In this document: positions 18,930 to 27,402 of the stretch, one piece after another
Numbering within the stretch: position 1 is the first letter of the stretch
Layout: each line of letters begins with the position of its first letter
Assembly: GCA_007118695.1 (NCBI GenBank)
Contig: SKRC01000128.1
Span: 1-35,689, forward strand
DNA length: 35,689 nt
Direction: 5' to 3'
Origin: Balneolaceae bacterium
GTDB taxonomy: Bacteria > Bacteroidota > Rhodothermia > Balneolales > Balneolaceae
The notes under the pieces: model-generated
What the model saw: only the letters and a program-made list of their open reading frames with translations
Told to the model about the DNA's origin: nothing
Databases searched by the model: none
Program-made: the position numbers and the translations under genes

Positions 18930-20062
18930 CTGAGTTTCAGGGTTAACAGGCTGATAATTCCAAGCAAGACGGCGATGATCCAGAAGCGCACTACAATTTT
19001 GCTTTCAGGCCATCCCTTTTTTTCAAAATGATGATGAATCGGCGTCATCAAAAAGACCCTGCGGCCTTCTCCGTATTTTCGTTTTGTATACTTGAACCAG
19101 GTGGTCTGGATGATCACCGAAAGGGTTTCTACAAAAAATATTCCGCAAATAATTGGCAAGAGCAGTTCCTTGCTGATCATCACGGCAACAGCGCCGATGG
19201 CTCCGCCGAGTGCCAGGGAGCCGGTATCGCCCATAAACACTTCGGCCGGATAGGTATTGTACCAGAGAAAACCCATACAGGCTCCCACAAGGGATGCGCA
19301 AAAAATGGTCAGTTCACCGGTGCCGGGCAGATACATGATATCGAGGAATCCGGAGAAATCGACCCGGCCTGATACATAAGCAAATATTCCGAGAATAATG
19401 CCGGCAATGGCTGATGTGCCGGATGCCAGCCCGTCGAGTCCGTCGGTCAGATTAACCGCGTTGCTCACAGCGGTGACGATAAAGATGACAATAGGAATAT
19501 AGATCAGCCAGCTCCAGGTATCCCCCAGTATGGCGTAATCGATGTTCACATCTTTCAAAAAGGGGACGGTGCTCAGTGTATTGAATTCGGAAAATGCAGG
19601 CCACCAGTAAAGAATAGCCCCCAGGACCAGTCCTACTGCTACCTGGCCGATGACCTTGAACTTGCCGTGCAGGCCGCTTTTATCCTTTTTCACGACTTTG
19701 ATATAATCATCCGCAAACCCGACAAGGCCGAGTATCAGAGTTGTGATGATGATCATCCAGGTATAAATATTGTCGAGGCTCATCCAGAGTAATGCCGGAA
19801 CGAGGGTGGCCAAAAGGATAATCACACCTCCCATAGTAGGGGTTTTCGCTTTATCAAGGTGGTGATCCAGCCCGATATCTTCACGGATGACCTCCCTGAG
19901 CTGCATTTTCTCCAGCCATTTGATGATCCTGCCGCCAATCAGAAGGCTGATGATAAGAGCCGTAGCGGCTGCAAAGGCCGTACGGGTGGTGATAAAGGAA
20001 AAAGCGCCAAAACCGGGAGGTTGATATTGCTGTTGCAGCCAATCCAATAGTGCGTAGAGCAT
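18926..20062 (-). CDS. mraY: Phospho-MurNAc-pentapeptide transferase (lipid I synthase)
   Basis: MraY is an integral membrane enzyme that moves phospho-MurNAc-pentapeptide to undecaprenyl phosphate. About ten membrane segments are seen, with conserved loops in order: DHHLDKAKTPTMGG, FADDYIKV, NLTDGLDGLASG, GDTGSLALGG and the His-rich PIHHHFEKKGWPE. At 378 residues it has an N-terminal insertion of about 15-20 residues relative to the E. coli protein, as is usual in this lineage. The ATG shares its A with the murE stop, and a strong GGAGGAG Shine-Dalgarno sequence lies upstream. It follows murE directly; murF, which sits between them in proteobacteria, is absent. Confidence 0.97.
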   Translation of the reverse strand: MLYALLDWLQQQYQPPGFGAFSFITTRTAFAAATALIISLLIGGRIIKWLEKMQLREVIREDIGLDHHLDKAKTPTMGGVIILLATLVPALLWMSLDNIYTWMIIITTLILGLVGFADDYIKVVKKDKSGLHGKFKVIGQVAVGLVLGAILYWWPAFSEFNTLSTVPFLKDVNIDYAILGDTWSWLIYIPIVIFIVTAVSNAVNLTDGLDGLASGTSAIAGIILGIFAYVSGRVDFSGFLDIMYLPGTGELTIFCASLVGACMGFLWYNTYPAEVFMGDTGSLALGGAIGAVAVMISKELLLPIICGIFFVETLSVIIQTTWFKYTKRKYGEGRRVFLMTPIHHHFEKKGWPESKIVVRFWIIAVLLGIISLLTLKLR

Positions 20063-21552
20063 CAGTTCTCCTCCCCGGTTTTTTCATGATTATTGATTTC
20101 ATCGAGTGCTTTACGGGCAATTTCCCGGTCATCAAACGGATATTTTTCGCCGCTGACCTCCTGGTAGGTTTCATGCCCCTTGCCTGCGATCAGTACAATC
20201 GAATGTTTTGGTGCTTCCGTGATTGCATTGTGAATCGCCTCTTTTCTGGAGGTGACGGATTCCCAAACGGCAGATTTCGAAAACCCGGCTTCGATATCCC
20301 TGATAATGCTGTCGGGGTCTTCGGTGCGGGGATTGTCGGAGGTGACGACAATTTTATCTGCATATTTTTCGGCAATTCTGGCCATTTGTGGTCTTTTTTC
20401 TCTGTCGCGGTCTCCTCCGCAGCCAAAAACGATAATCAAGTGCTGGTTTTCTTCTTTTACATCTCTCAGCGTGGAAGCAACATTTTCAAGTGCATTGGGG
20501 GTATGGGCATAATCCACCACAACCAGGGGCTTATGATCTTCTTCTCCGGTTTTATTGATTTTTTCAAGCCGGCCGGTCGCCCCCTGGCAGGTCCGGAGCG
20601 CCTTTGAAACCTCTTCCGAGTCATAGCCGAGTGCTGTACAGATCAAAAAAGCTTCAGTGACATTATATGCGTTAAATACCCCGACAAGCGGTGTTTCAAT
20701 TTCGATATCATCCACCCGGATAAGCGAACCCGACTGATCTGTTTTTTCCAGTGAACATCGTATGGGGGTTTCTTTGCCAAAAGAGAAGCCGATGATTTTT
20801 GCCTTGCAATCTTTTACCATGACCTGTCCGTTGGAATCGTCAAAATTTGCAACGGCCCACGCAGTGCTTTTGAGTGAATCAAACAGCCGTTTTTTGGCTG
20901 CAATGTAATTGTCCATGGTTTTGTGGTAATCCAGATGGTCGTGACTCAGATTGGTAAATGCAGCCACATCCCACTCAATACCGGTGGTTCTTAGTTGTTC
21001 CAGTGCGTGAGAGGAGACCTCCATGGAGAGAACCGTACAGCCGGAGTCGACCATTCGCCTCATATCGGCGGCGATTTCAATCGGGTCGGCTGTGGTAAGA
21101 TGGCTTTGAGCTTCCTTGTCCCCAAAATTTTTCACAACCGTACCGAGCAGTCCGACTTCTTCACCGAGTTTGTGCAGGATCTGCCAGACCAGGGTTGCCA
21201 CCGTCGTCTTGCCGTTTGTTCCTGTCACGGCGATATTTGTGAGGTCTGATGCCGGGTTTCCCTGGAATGCCTGCGCCAGTTTGCCTAAAAGCGGCCGCGT
21301 CTCTTCCACCTCGATGATGGTAACGCCCTTGTCGTCGGTATAATACGGCTCTTCGCAGATCACTACAGATGCCCCTTTAGAAATGGCCTGTTCGATAAAT
21401 TGATGGCCGTCGGATTTTAAACCGCGGATTGCTATAAAGACATCATCCTCCCTGACCAGCCGGGAATCCTGCTGGAGGGAGTGGATGGCGTAGGGCTCAT
21501 CCCCGGAAATATCCACCGGTTTGCAAATTTTTATGAGCTCTTCAATAGTCAA
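20062..21552 (-). CDS. murE: UDP-MurNAc-tripeptide synthetase, meso-DAP type
   Basis: MurE adds the third residue of the stem peptide. The ATP loop GTNGKTT is at 111-117, [10 protein letters not shown] at about 201-210, [14 protein letters not shown] in the middle, and DNPR at 406-409. The DNPR motif recognises meso-diaminopimelate, so the peptidoglycan is predicted to be DAP type. At 496 residues it is full length. The start is TTG, overlapping the ftsI stop by 4 bases (TTGA); no ATG lies nearby in frame. Confidence 0.96.
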   Translation of the reverse strand: MTIEELIKICKPVDISGDEPYAIHSLQQDSRLVREDDVFIAIRGLKSDGHQFIEQAISKGASVVICEEPYYTDDKGVTIIEVEETRPLLGKLAQAFQGNPASDLTNIAVTGTNGKTTVATLVWQILHKLGEEVGLLGTVVKNFGDKEAQSHLTTADPIEIAADMRRMVDSGCTVLSMEVSSHALEQLRTTGIEWDVAAFTNLSHDHLDYHKTMDNYIAAKKRLFDSLKSTAWAVANFDDSNGQVMVKDCKAKIIGFSFGKETPIRCSLEKTDQSGSLIRVDDIEIETPLVGVFNAYNVTEAFLICTALGYDSEEVSKALRTCQGATGRLEKINKTGEEDHKPLVVVDYAHTPNALENVASTLRDVKEENQHLIIVFGCGGDRDREKRPQMARIAEKYADKIVVTSDNPRTEDPDSIIRDIEAGFSKSAVWESVTSRKEAIHNAITEAPKHSIVLIAGKGHETYQEVSGEKYPFDDREIARKALDEINNHEKTGEEN

Positions 21553-23702
21553 TTCGATACGGAGGTTATAGAAGTTGAAGGTTGAAATTCCCTGATTTTA
21601 CCGCGGACGGTGACGGTCCGGCCTTTGCGCATCAATTCGCCGGTGTCGGGAAACTGGTTATAAATGGTTCCTGACCCTATCATCTGGATGTCGAGGCCCA
21701 GATTCTGCAGGATGCTTATGGCCTGGCGCATGTTCATTCCCCTCAGGTTTGGGATGCGGGCAAAGTCCTCTGAAACTGAGTCGTCTTTCAATTCACCGAG
21801 CTTCAGCCTGACTCGTTCACCCGGCCTGATCTCCTGGCCCGGTTCCGGAGTTTGTGCCAGTACGGCTGAACCGTTTCCGCTTGTACTGAAATGAATTCTC
21901 ATTTTGGATAAAAGTTTCGATGCATTTTCTTTTTCCAGGCCCACCAGGGATGGAGTGTACGATCGCAGGATCTGCGCCATCTCCTGCTCCGGGGTGATGG
22001 ATCGACGGATGTCGTTATCTAATCCGGCAATTCTTTTCGTTGTCTGTTTAAATATTGCTCCTGCAGTGAATCCGCCGTAGAAACTGGTTTTGGGTTCATC
22101 GAGCATAACCAGGATGGCATATTTTGGATCATCAGCTGGAAAAAATCCGGTAAAGGATGCTCTGTATGTATTACGGTAGCGCCCATCAATAAATTTTTGC
22201 GCTGTTCCTGTTTTTCCGGCAATGTCCAGCCCTTCCACAGACGCCCAGCTGGCGGTGCCTGAATCACTGACGACCTCCCGGAATACCGGCAGAAGTTTTT
22301 CAATGGTCTTTTTATTTGCTATTTGACGCACTTTTGAGGGTCTGTTCAATTGCACCGTTTCACCGTAATCGTTTGTAATCCGTTCGACCAGGTAGGGACG
22401 CATCATCGTTCCCTCGTTGGCAAAGGCGGCATACGCCTGCAGCAGTTGCAGGGGGGTGGCCTGGACTTCATAGCCGATTGACATCCAGGGCAGGGTCACC
22501 TGGCTCCATTCGTAAGGCCGTTGCAGCCGGCCGGCCACTTCATTGGGCAGGTCAATCGAGCTGGGCGTGCCGAAACCGAGATTCCGGGCATACTGATAAA
22601 AAACTTCCGGGGAGAGCCGCATCGCTATTTCCGAGATGGCGATATTGGAGGATTTTGCGATTGCCTGGGTGAAGTCGACAGTTCCAAGCGGGTTGTGGTC
22701 TCGCATGGCTTGCCCGTGAATGCGGATTTCCCCGCTTTCCGGCGTCTCAAAGAGTTCATCAAAATCGACAACACCCTGTTCGACGGCTGCAAGCGCAGTG
22801 ACAAGTTTGAATGTAGACCCCGGCTCGATCATATCCGATACGGCATAATTCCGCCTGTTTTCGTTCGGGTTCGATGCAGGTGTATTGGGGTCGAAATCCG
22901 GATAGTTGGCCATTGCCTTGATTGCCCCGGTGCGGGGATCCATCACAATGACGGTTCCATAATTCGAGCGGGTATTTTCCACTCCCTGCCTCAGTTCCTC
23001 TTCCGCAATGGCCTGGATATAAGAGTCAATCGTCGTGTGAAGAGAATAGCCCTGGACCGGCATTTTACGCGGGGCGCCGACATAGGCAAAAATTCTGTTT
23101 GAACGGTCTCTGCGCACCTGCTGAAGCCCGTCTTCACCTTTGAGTTTGTCGTTATAACTGCTCTCGAGCCCGCTCATTCCATTAATTTCATGGTTTACGA
23201 AACCGAGTACATGGGAGGCAAGGGATCCAAAACTGTAGGTCCTCCGGTATTCCTCTTCCAAAATTACGCCCCGTGCACTCAGTTCCATGATCTCCTCGTA
23301 GGTATCCACGTCGATATTTCTCTCGAGAACGATGTACCTGGACCGGGAGGGGGCATTCCGGATCCGGTTGATATAAGAGCCGGCTGTTTTCCCGGTATGT
23401 TTGCTCAGGATATTGCTGAGTGCCTGGAAATTTTCGCTGGTCGCACCGGGGGCTTTCGGGTCCACAGCGATTCTGTAGACGACAGAATTGGCAGCAAGCT
23501 GGCTGCCGTTGGCATCGAATATGGCCCCGCGCTGGGCAGGTATACTGGTGTAATGGATCGTCTGGTTATTCCAGAGTTCCCGCAGGTTTTCGCCTTCGAT
23601 CACATTGATTCGTATGATCTGAAAGATTATTGCACTAGGCAGGAGCAGGATCAGTCCGAGGACAACGAACAGTCTGCTCAGTATGGCGGTGCGTTCGTTC
23701 AC
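21549..23702 (-). CDS. ftsI: Septal transpeptidase FtsI (class B PBP) with C-terminal PASTA domains
   Basis: FtsI cross-links septal peptidoglycan with FtsW. The protein has a short cytoplasmic end, a membrane anchor (about 10-32), a PBP-dimer pedestal (from RGAIFDANG, about 58), and the transpeptidase motifs STFK (296-299, nucleophile Ser296), SSN (351-353) and KTG (497-499). Two PASTA-like repeats follow at about 585-645 and 655-705 (starting [12 protein letters not shown] and [12 protein letters not shown]), which bring it to 717 residues. PASTA tails are common in this group's PBPs and may sense peptidoglycan. The start is GTG, 9 bases after the ftsL-like stop, with only a weak ribosome-binding site. 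Confidence 0.96.
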   Translation of the reverse strand: MNERTAILSRLFVVLGLILLLPSAIIFQIIRINVIEGENLRELWNNQTIHYTSIPAQRGAIFDANGSQLAANSVVYRIAVDPKAPGATSENFQALSNILSKHTGKTAGSYINRIRNAPSRSRYIVLERNIDVDTYEEIMELSARGVILEEEYRRTYSFGSLASHVLGFVNHEINGMSGLESSYNDKLKGEDGLQQVRRDRSNRIFAYVGAPRKMPVQGYSLHTTIDSYIQAIAEEELRQGVENTRSNYGTVIVMDPRTGAIKAMANYPDFDPNTPASNPNENRRNYAVSDMIEPGSTFKLVTALAAVEQGVVDFDELFETPESGEIRIHGQAMRDHNPLGTVDFTQAIAKSSNIAISEIAMRLSPEVFYQYARNLGFGTPSSIDLPNEVAGRLQRPYEWSQVTLPWMSIGYEVQATPLQLLQAYAAFANEGTMMRPYLVERITNDYGETVQLNRPSKVRQIANKKTIEKLLPVFREVVSDSGTASWASVEGLDIAGKTGTAQKFIDGRYRNTYRASFTGFFPADDPKYAILVMLDEPKTSFYGGFTAGAIFKQTTKRIAGLDNDIRRSITPEQEMAQILRSYTPSLVGLEKENASKLLSKMRIHFSTSGNGSAVLAQTPEPGQEIRPGERVRLKLGELKDDSVSEDFARIPNLRGMNMRQAISILQNLGLDIQMIGSGTIYNQFPDTGELMRKGRTVTVRGKIREFQPSTSITSVSN

Positions 23703-23711
23703 TTGGCTGAC

Positions 23712-24164
23712 TCACTTTTTCAATATGATTACTTGATCCGCAGGGCCGGCATTGATAAGTCCCTGTTCACGAGCCCGTTGATAGATCTCTTTGGGCCCGA
23801 CCATCCGGTCGTACGCGAGTCGCCTTTCGGCGTGTACGCGGTTTACCTTGTTGTACTCGTTTTCGAGCTGCTGTACTTCATGCAGTAACTGCTGTGTGCT
23901 GAAAACGTGCGTGATATAGAAAATCCCACAAATTCCGATCAAGAAACTTGTGAGAATAACCTTCCACGGGGTAATAGTCGGAAGATTAATTTTACCTTTA
24001 GCCTCTGTCTTCTTTCGTTTGCCATGGGGTAAATGGCCGTCTGTAATACTGCCTTTGAAACCGCTCTTGTTTGCGGTTTTGATTTTCTTCGTGAATCTCT
24101 TTTTTCCGGATTTTCGCCTGTTGGACCTGGTTTTATTGCCTGTAAGAGTCGATAGCATGAACAT
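23712..24164 (-). CDS. FtsL-like bitopic division protein
   Basis: The 150-residue protein has a long basic cytoplasmic N-terminus (about 1-75, rich in Lys and Arg), one membrane segment (about 78-98), and a heptad-like coiled coil (LLHEVQQLENEYNKVNRVHAERRLAYDRM), ending in a short region that reads like the FtsL conserved end (REQGLINAGPADQVIILKK). Topology and its place between rsmH and ftsI identify it as the FtsL equivalent, although sequence similarity cannot be judged here. A GGAGGG Shine-Dalgarno sequence overlaps the end of rsmH. Confidence 0.82.
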   Translation of the reverse strand: MFMLSTLTGNKTRSNRRKSGKKRFTKKIKTANKSGFKGSITDGHLPHGKRKKTEAKGKINLPTITPWKVILTSFLIGICGIFYITHVFSTQQLLHEVQQLENEYNKVNRVHAERRLAYDRMVGPKEIYQRAREQGLINAGPADQVIILKK

Positions 24165-24166
24165 GG

Positions 24167-25090
24167 TTAACCCTCCTCTCCGATTTTTTGCGCGGCCCGC
24201 AATTTTGCACTGCGTGAGGCGGGGTTTTGGGTTATCTCTTCATCCGTAGGGACAATGACCTTTCTCACGACCGGTTCAATCGGTTTGATTTCATTTCCAT
24301 AAAAATCTTTCTCAATATGGCCTTCGTGGTTGCCGCTTCTGAAGAATGTCTTTACAATGCGATCCTCCAGGGAGTGGTAGGAGATGGCTGTAATTCTTCC
24401 GCCGGGCTTCAACAGTTCCAGGCTCTCCACGAGAGCCGATTTGAGCATATCCAGTTCCCGGTTTACCTCTATGCGAATTGCCTGGAATACTCTTGCCATG
24501 GATTTAACGGCTTGCGGCGGGAAGGCGACATCTTTAATGATTTCACGGAGTTCGCCGGTTGTTTCGACCGGGCGATTACTGATAATCTTCTTTGCGATCT
24601 GCCTGCTGAGCCGTTCTTCTCCATAGTGAAAAATGATATCCCTTAGTTTTTCATACGGGTATTCGTTAACTACCTGCCAGGCTGATACGCCGCTGAGATC
24701 GCTCATTCTCATATCGAGCGGTCCGTCGTGCTGAAAACTAAAGCCGCGTTCCGGTTCGCGAATCTGATGGGTTGATACTCCCAGGTCGAACAGGATGCCA
24801 CTGATTTTTCCATGGATGTCGGGGGGGAGAATCGTTGAGAGATACCCGAAATTCCCCTGTATTGCCGTAAATCGCGGATCATTGCCAACACGCTCTATGG
24901 CTGCATCCAGCGCTTCCGGGTCCTGATCAATGCCATAGAGGGAGGCATTGTCACCGAGTCTTTCAAGAATCTCTGCAGAGTGGCCTGCCCCGCCGAGAGT
25001 AGCATCAACATAAATGCCCTCCGTATCTGTAATCAGCAGATTTACAGAACGCCTCAGCATAACCGGGATATGGGGATGGAATTTTGTCAT
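24167..25090 (-). CDS. rsmH: 16S rRNA (cytosine1402-N4)-methyltransferase RsmH
   Basis: RsmH (MraW) methylates N4 of C1402 in the 16S rRNA P site using SAM. The SAM-binding segment DATLGGAGHS is at residues 29-38, and FDLGVSTHQIREPERGFSF, RVFQAIRIEVN and ISYHSLEDRIVK are the family signatures. I choose the ATG at 25090: it begins one base after the mraZ stop and has GGAGG five bases upstream, and HIPVM then falls at the family's usual place. A longer frame with ATG at 25120 would overlap mraZ. The product is 307 residues. Confidence 0.95.
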   Translation of the reverse strand: MTKFHPHIPVMLRRSVNLLITDTEGIYVDATLGGAGHSAEILERLGDNASLYGIDQDPEALDAAIERVGNDPRFTAIQGNFGYLSTILPPDIHGKISGILFDLGVSTHQIREPERGFSFQHDGPLDMRMSDLSGVSAWQVVNEYPYEKLRDIIFHYGEERLSRQIAKKIISNRPVETTGELREIIKDVAFPPQAVKSMARVFQAIRIEVNRELDMLKSALVESLELLKPGGRITAISYHSLEDRIVKTFFRSGNHEGHIEKDFYGNEIKPIEPVVRKVIVPTDEEITQNPASRSAKLRAAQKIGEEG

Positions 25091-25091
25091 T

Positions 25092-25565
25092 TCAGCCTCC
25101 ATTTGCTTCCTCCAGGTCATTATCGCCCATGACCTGCTCGAAAAGGTCCTGGTAGGATTCGAAACTCAGGTTGGAGTCCACTTCTTCAAGTTTTTCCGGT
25201 GACCAAATTTCAATTCGTTCTCCGCTGCCGATAAAAATGGCTGTGCCATCAATGGCGGCCCAATTCATCAGGTGTGAGGGCAGGGGGATCCGGTTTTGCT
25301 TGTCCAGGGAGAGATCTTCAGCAAACCGCAGAAAATTTCGTTTGACAGTTCGTCCCTGTTTTGTAAAACTGTTTATACCCGATAATTTCCTTTCCACCTG
25401 TTCCCATTCATCTTTGGGGTAGAGATACAGGCATGGCTCGAGTCCGCGCAGGAGGGTAAAATTTTCCTGAGCGTCGGGGTTGAGCGCTTTACGCAACTTG
25501 GCCGGAAAAGCGACACGGCCTTTTGCATCTACGCTGTGTTCATATTCCCCTTTGAAGCTCGGCAC
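25092..25565 (-). CDS. mraZ: Transcriptional regulator MraZ
   Basis: MraZ binds DNA as a ring-shaped oligomer and represses its own dcw operon in E. coli. Both AbrB-like half-repeats are visible, with DAKGRVAFP at 13-21 and LDKQNRIPLP at 87-96. At 157 residues it is slightly longer than the E. coli protein. The GTG start gives the expected N-terminus (FKGEYEHSVDAKGR) and has no Shine-Dalgarno sequence. It heads the operon, and repeated TGGGN boxes lie 76-112 bases upstream. Confidence 0.96.
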   Translation of the reverse strand: MPSFKGEYEHSVDAKGRVAFPAKLRKALNPDAQENFTLLRGLEPCLYLYPKDEWEQVERKLSGINSFTKQGRTVKRNFLRFAEDLSLDKQNRIPLPSHLMNWAAIDGTAIFIGSGERIEIWSPEKLEEVDSNLSFESYQDLFEQVMGDNDLEEANGG

Positions 25566-25640
25566 AGGTGGTTTCGATTACGTTAACGTTTTAATTGCTA
25601 TAGCATTTAAGCAGATTGCTGATGTGGAGTGTTTGTTTTT

Positions 25641-25677
25641 ACCCACTTTTCCCCACTTCACCCCACAATGTACCCCA
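25641..25677 (-). promoter_or_regulatory. MraZ operator: four TGGGN boxes
   Basis: On the minus strand the boxes are TGGGG (25677-25673), TGGGG (25665-25661), TGGGG (25655-25651) and TGGGT (25645-25641). The last three have an exact 10-base period with 5-base spacers, the architecture known for MraZ binding upstream of mraZ in E. coli; the first is offset by 2 bases. It lies 76-112 bases before the mraZ start. Confidence 0.85.
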
Positions 25678-25696
25678 AGTCAAAACATTAAGTCAA
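25667..25696 (-). promoter_or_regulatory. Putative promoter of the division/cell-wall operon
   Basis: The minus strand has TTGACT (25696-25691), an 18-base gap, then TACATT (25672-25667). The -10 element sits between the first and second TGGGG boxes, and the expected start point falls within the remaining boxes, so MraZ binding would block it. The elements are inferred from sequence alone. Confidence 0.55.
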
Positions 25697-25800
25697 GAAA
25701 AAACGTAATCTTCAGATTAATTTAATACTGCACGAAAAGAGTAATGGATTTAAAAACGCGTCTCAGATTAAAAATAGAGCATTTCCAACATTTATCATGG

Positions 25801-25829
25801 AAATTACACATATATCATATATGTAATTT
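25801..25829. repeat. AT-rich inverted repeat upstream of the mraZ promoter
   Basis: AAATTACACATATAT (25801-25815) mirrors ATATATGTAATTT (25817-25829) with one extra base in the left arm. It has no T-tract, so a protein-binding site or cruciform is more likely than a terminator. Confidence 0.55.
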
Positions 25830-25923
25830 GTGGAAAAGTAATTGTGCGGAAAGCCGGATTCCGGGATTTAAACTGGCAAGATTCGCTTTTGCAAAGCCCT
25901 GAGAACCCTTTTGGCTGAGCGTG

Positions 25924-25937
25924 GATTACCGGTAATC
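25924..25937. repeat. Perfect 14-base palindrome
   Basis: GATTACCGGTAATC reads the same on both strands. It sits 4 bases before two TGGGT boxes spaced 10 bases apart on the plus strand. A dimeric regulator site is possible; no family is recognised. Confidence 0.5.
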
Positions 25938-25961
25938 GAAGTGGGTGAAAGTGGGTGGGCA

Positions 25962-26021
25962 GTTACGGTAACAGTAACAGTAACAGTAACAGTAACAGTA
26001 ACAGTAGCAGTTGCAGTGGCC
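25962..26021. repeat. GTAACA hexanucleotide array
   Basis: Six perfect GTAACA units (25968-26003) are flanked by one degenerate unit before (GTTACG) and three after (GTAGCA, GTTGCA, GTGGCC). The decay at the right edge resembles that of an old slippage array. The repeats keep frames open on both strands, giving false Val-Thr coding runs. Confidence 0.9.
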
Positions 26022-26250
26022 AGTGGCAAGGTGCAGGATACAGGATTTTGTTTTGTGGGGCAGGAGCGTGTTGATGTCAAATTGATGATGGAAAATGAAA
26101 ATGTCAAAATTGGCAACTCTCTCAAAGCAATCATAACACACTTTATTGAACACTTCCCTCTCGGATAGAGTACATCTAACATTTGACATCATTAAAAGCA
26201 CACACCCCTCCGGTCAAGCTAAATCAGGGAAGGATTAATCCTGTAGATAC

Positions 26251-26383
26251 CAACCGTTTCCCTTTTTTCATCCCTTTTCCCTTTTCCCTATTTCTCAATA
26301 CCCACTACTCTATACTACTCAATACCCACTATACACCATACTCAACATCCACATATCTAAAAACTCAAGACTCAAGACTCAAG
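26251..26383. repeat. Degenerate heptad array ending at the DUF1684 stop codon
   Basis: Cut into sevens on the plus strand, this run gives units such as TTCATCC, CTTTTCC, TCAATAC, CCACTAC, TCTATAC, TACCCAC, TATACAC and three perfect TCAAGAC units at its right end. C falls at the seventh position of nearly all units, and several share a T-N4-AC pattern. The three perfect units (26363-26383 in the phase ACTCAAG) stop one base before the TAG stop codon. Confidence 0.75.
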
Positions 26384-26384
26384 A

Positions 26385-27293
26385 CTATTTCACAAACTCA
26401 AGCTCACCGGCCTCAATCGCAAGAGAAAGTCTGTTCTCCGGAGGTGGGAGTGGGCACGTGGCAAATTCGGAAAACACACAAGGCGGATTGTAGGATTTGT
26501 TGAAGTCTATATAAACAATATTATTCTCGTCCGGCGGATCGGTATAGACAAATCGGCCGCCACTGTACGTTTCAGTTCGGTTGGTTTCATCAGCAAAGAT
26601 AACAAAAAACCTCTCATCCAGTCTGTCTGCAATCGGGTAGAGTCGATGGGTTTCCCCGTTGATTTCAAATTCTAGGGCTCCCAGTATCTGTTCTTGAGTC
26701 GGTTCACCGATGTAGTTGGGTACTGTCAGATTCTTCGGGGTATCGAAGGGAATGAAATCAGCTTTTACCCGCCAGTCGGCAGAGACAGGGTAACGATCAA
26801 TACCGCTGAACTGTGAGAGCATCGGATGTTCACGATCTCTTAGACGAATCGCATACCCGCCGCTTCTTTCAATTACATACCAATTCAGGGACTCCCACTC
26901 CATCACCGGTGTATCATCCATCTCCTTGCTGTAGATCAATGCCTCACGCGCCGGTTGCCCGTCGACGGTAATATCCAGCCCGTCTTCGATTTCCACCCGA
27001 ATTTCGTCACCATCAACCATAAAACTCCCCATGCGTTCCGGAGCCCCTTCTATGTCAAACCTGAGATCGTTACCCGGTCCCGAGCCGAAAATGTTGCGCC
27101 CTTCATCCAGCCAGAAGAATCCGGCAAGGGTGAGCCAGCTGTCGTCCTGTTGGAGGCTTTCAATCCTGTCAGTATGCCACGCTTCGACCTCTTCCATCCA
27201 GGCCGCCTCATCAAAGGGGGCTTCCTGGTCCGGTGTGCACGAAAATCCAGCAAAGGATACAAGGAGCATCAAAATGGCCGCTAAAATTTTCAT
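26385..27293 (-). CDS. DUF1684 lipoprotein
   Basis: The protein resembles the DUF1684 family (function unknown), with typical segments DDSWLTLAGFFWLDEG, GTVxV-like beta strands, and the C-terminal FADETNRTETYSGGRFVY and DFNKSYNPPCVFSEFATCPLPPPENRL. MKILAAILMLLVSFAGFSC at the start is a lipoprotein signal with the lipobox ending in Cys19, so the mature protein should be anchored at the periplasmic or outer face. I choose the ATG at 27293 (302 residues); the adjacent ATG at 27296 is equally possible. The frame continues upstream to 27398 through a 15-base repeat. No Shine-Dalgarno sequence is seen, and there are no operon partners. Confidence 0.85.
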   Translation of the reverse strand: MKILAAILMLLVSFAGFSCTPDQEAPFDEAAWMEEVEAWHTDRIESLQQDDSWLTLAGFFWLDEGRNIFGSGPGNDLRFDIEGAPERMGSFMVDGDEIRVEIEDGLDITVDGQPAREALIYSKEMDDTPVMEWESLNWYVIERSGGYAIRLRDREHPMLSQFSGIDRYPVSADWRVKADFIPFDTPKNLTVPNYIGEPTQEQILGALEFEINGETHRLYPIADRLDERFFVIFADETNRTETYSGGRFVYTDPPDENNIVYIDFNKSYNPPCVFSEFATCPLPPPENRLSLAIEAGELEFVK

Positions 27294-27294
27294 C

Positions 27295-27402
27295 ATAGAA
27301 TCAACAAGCCTGGAATTAGAATTCATGGAATCAACAAACATGGAAATAGCAGTTATAGAAGCAGTCATAGAATGAGTAGGTATCGAATCGGCGATCATAG
27401 AT
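27295..27402. repeat. 15-base tandem array at the start of the lipoprotein gene
   Basis: Units begin at 27295, 27310, 27325, 27340, 27355, 27367, 27382 and 27397, all 15 bases apart except one of 12. Each opens with a variant of ATRGAAT (ATAGAAT, CTGGAAT, ATGGAAT, ATGGAAA, ATAGAAG, ATCGAAT). Read on the minus strand in the lipoprotein frame they encode pentapeptides ending in Ser: IPTHS, ITAIS, MFVDS, MNSNS, RLVDS. Confidence 0.85.

Larger units (their letters stand above)
25566..26384. other. Gene-free 0.8-kb spacer upstream of mraZ
   Basis: No supported gene. Contents in order: mraZ operator and promoter; an AT-rich near-perfect inverted repeat (25801-25829); a perfect 14-base palindrome (25924-25937) followed by two plus-strand TGGGT boxes 10 bases apart (25942, 25952); GTAACA hexamers (25968-26003); a single GATACAG (26037-26043); an unassigned stretch to 26240; and a degenerate heptad array (26251-26383) running up to the DUF1684 stop codon. 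Confidence 0.7.

Noticed and set aside
25911-26168. Plus-strand open frame with a Val-Thr run, and minus-strand frames with Thr-Val and Cys-Tyr runs over the same bases
   Set aside because: The runs come from translating the GTAACA hexamer array; period 6 keeps frames open on both strands. There is no ribosome-binding site or family feature.
27297-27398. Longer start for the DUF1684 lipoprotein
   Set aside because: It would bury the lipoprotein signal peptide behind about 34 repeat-encoded residues, so I annotate the start at the signal peptide and report the extension as a finding.
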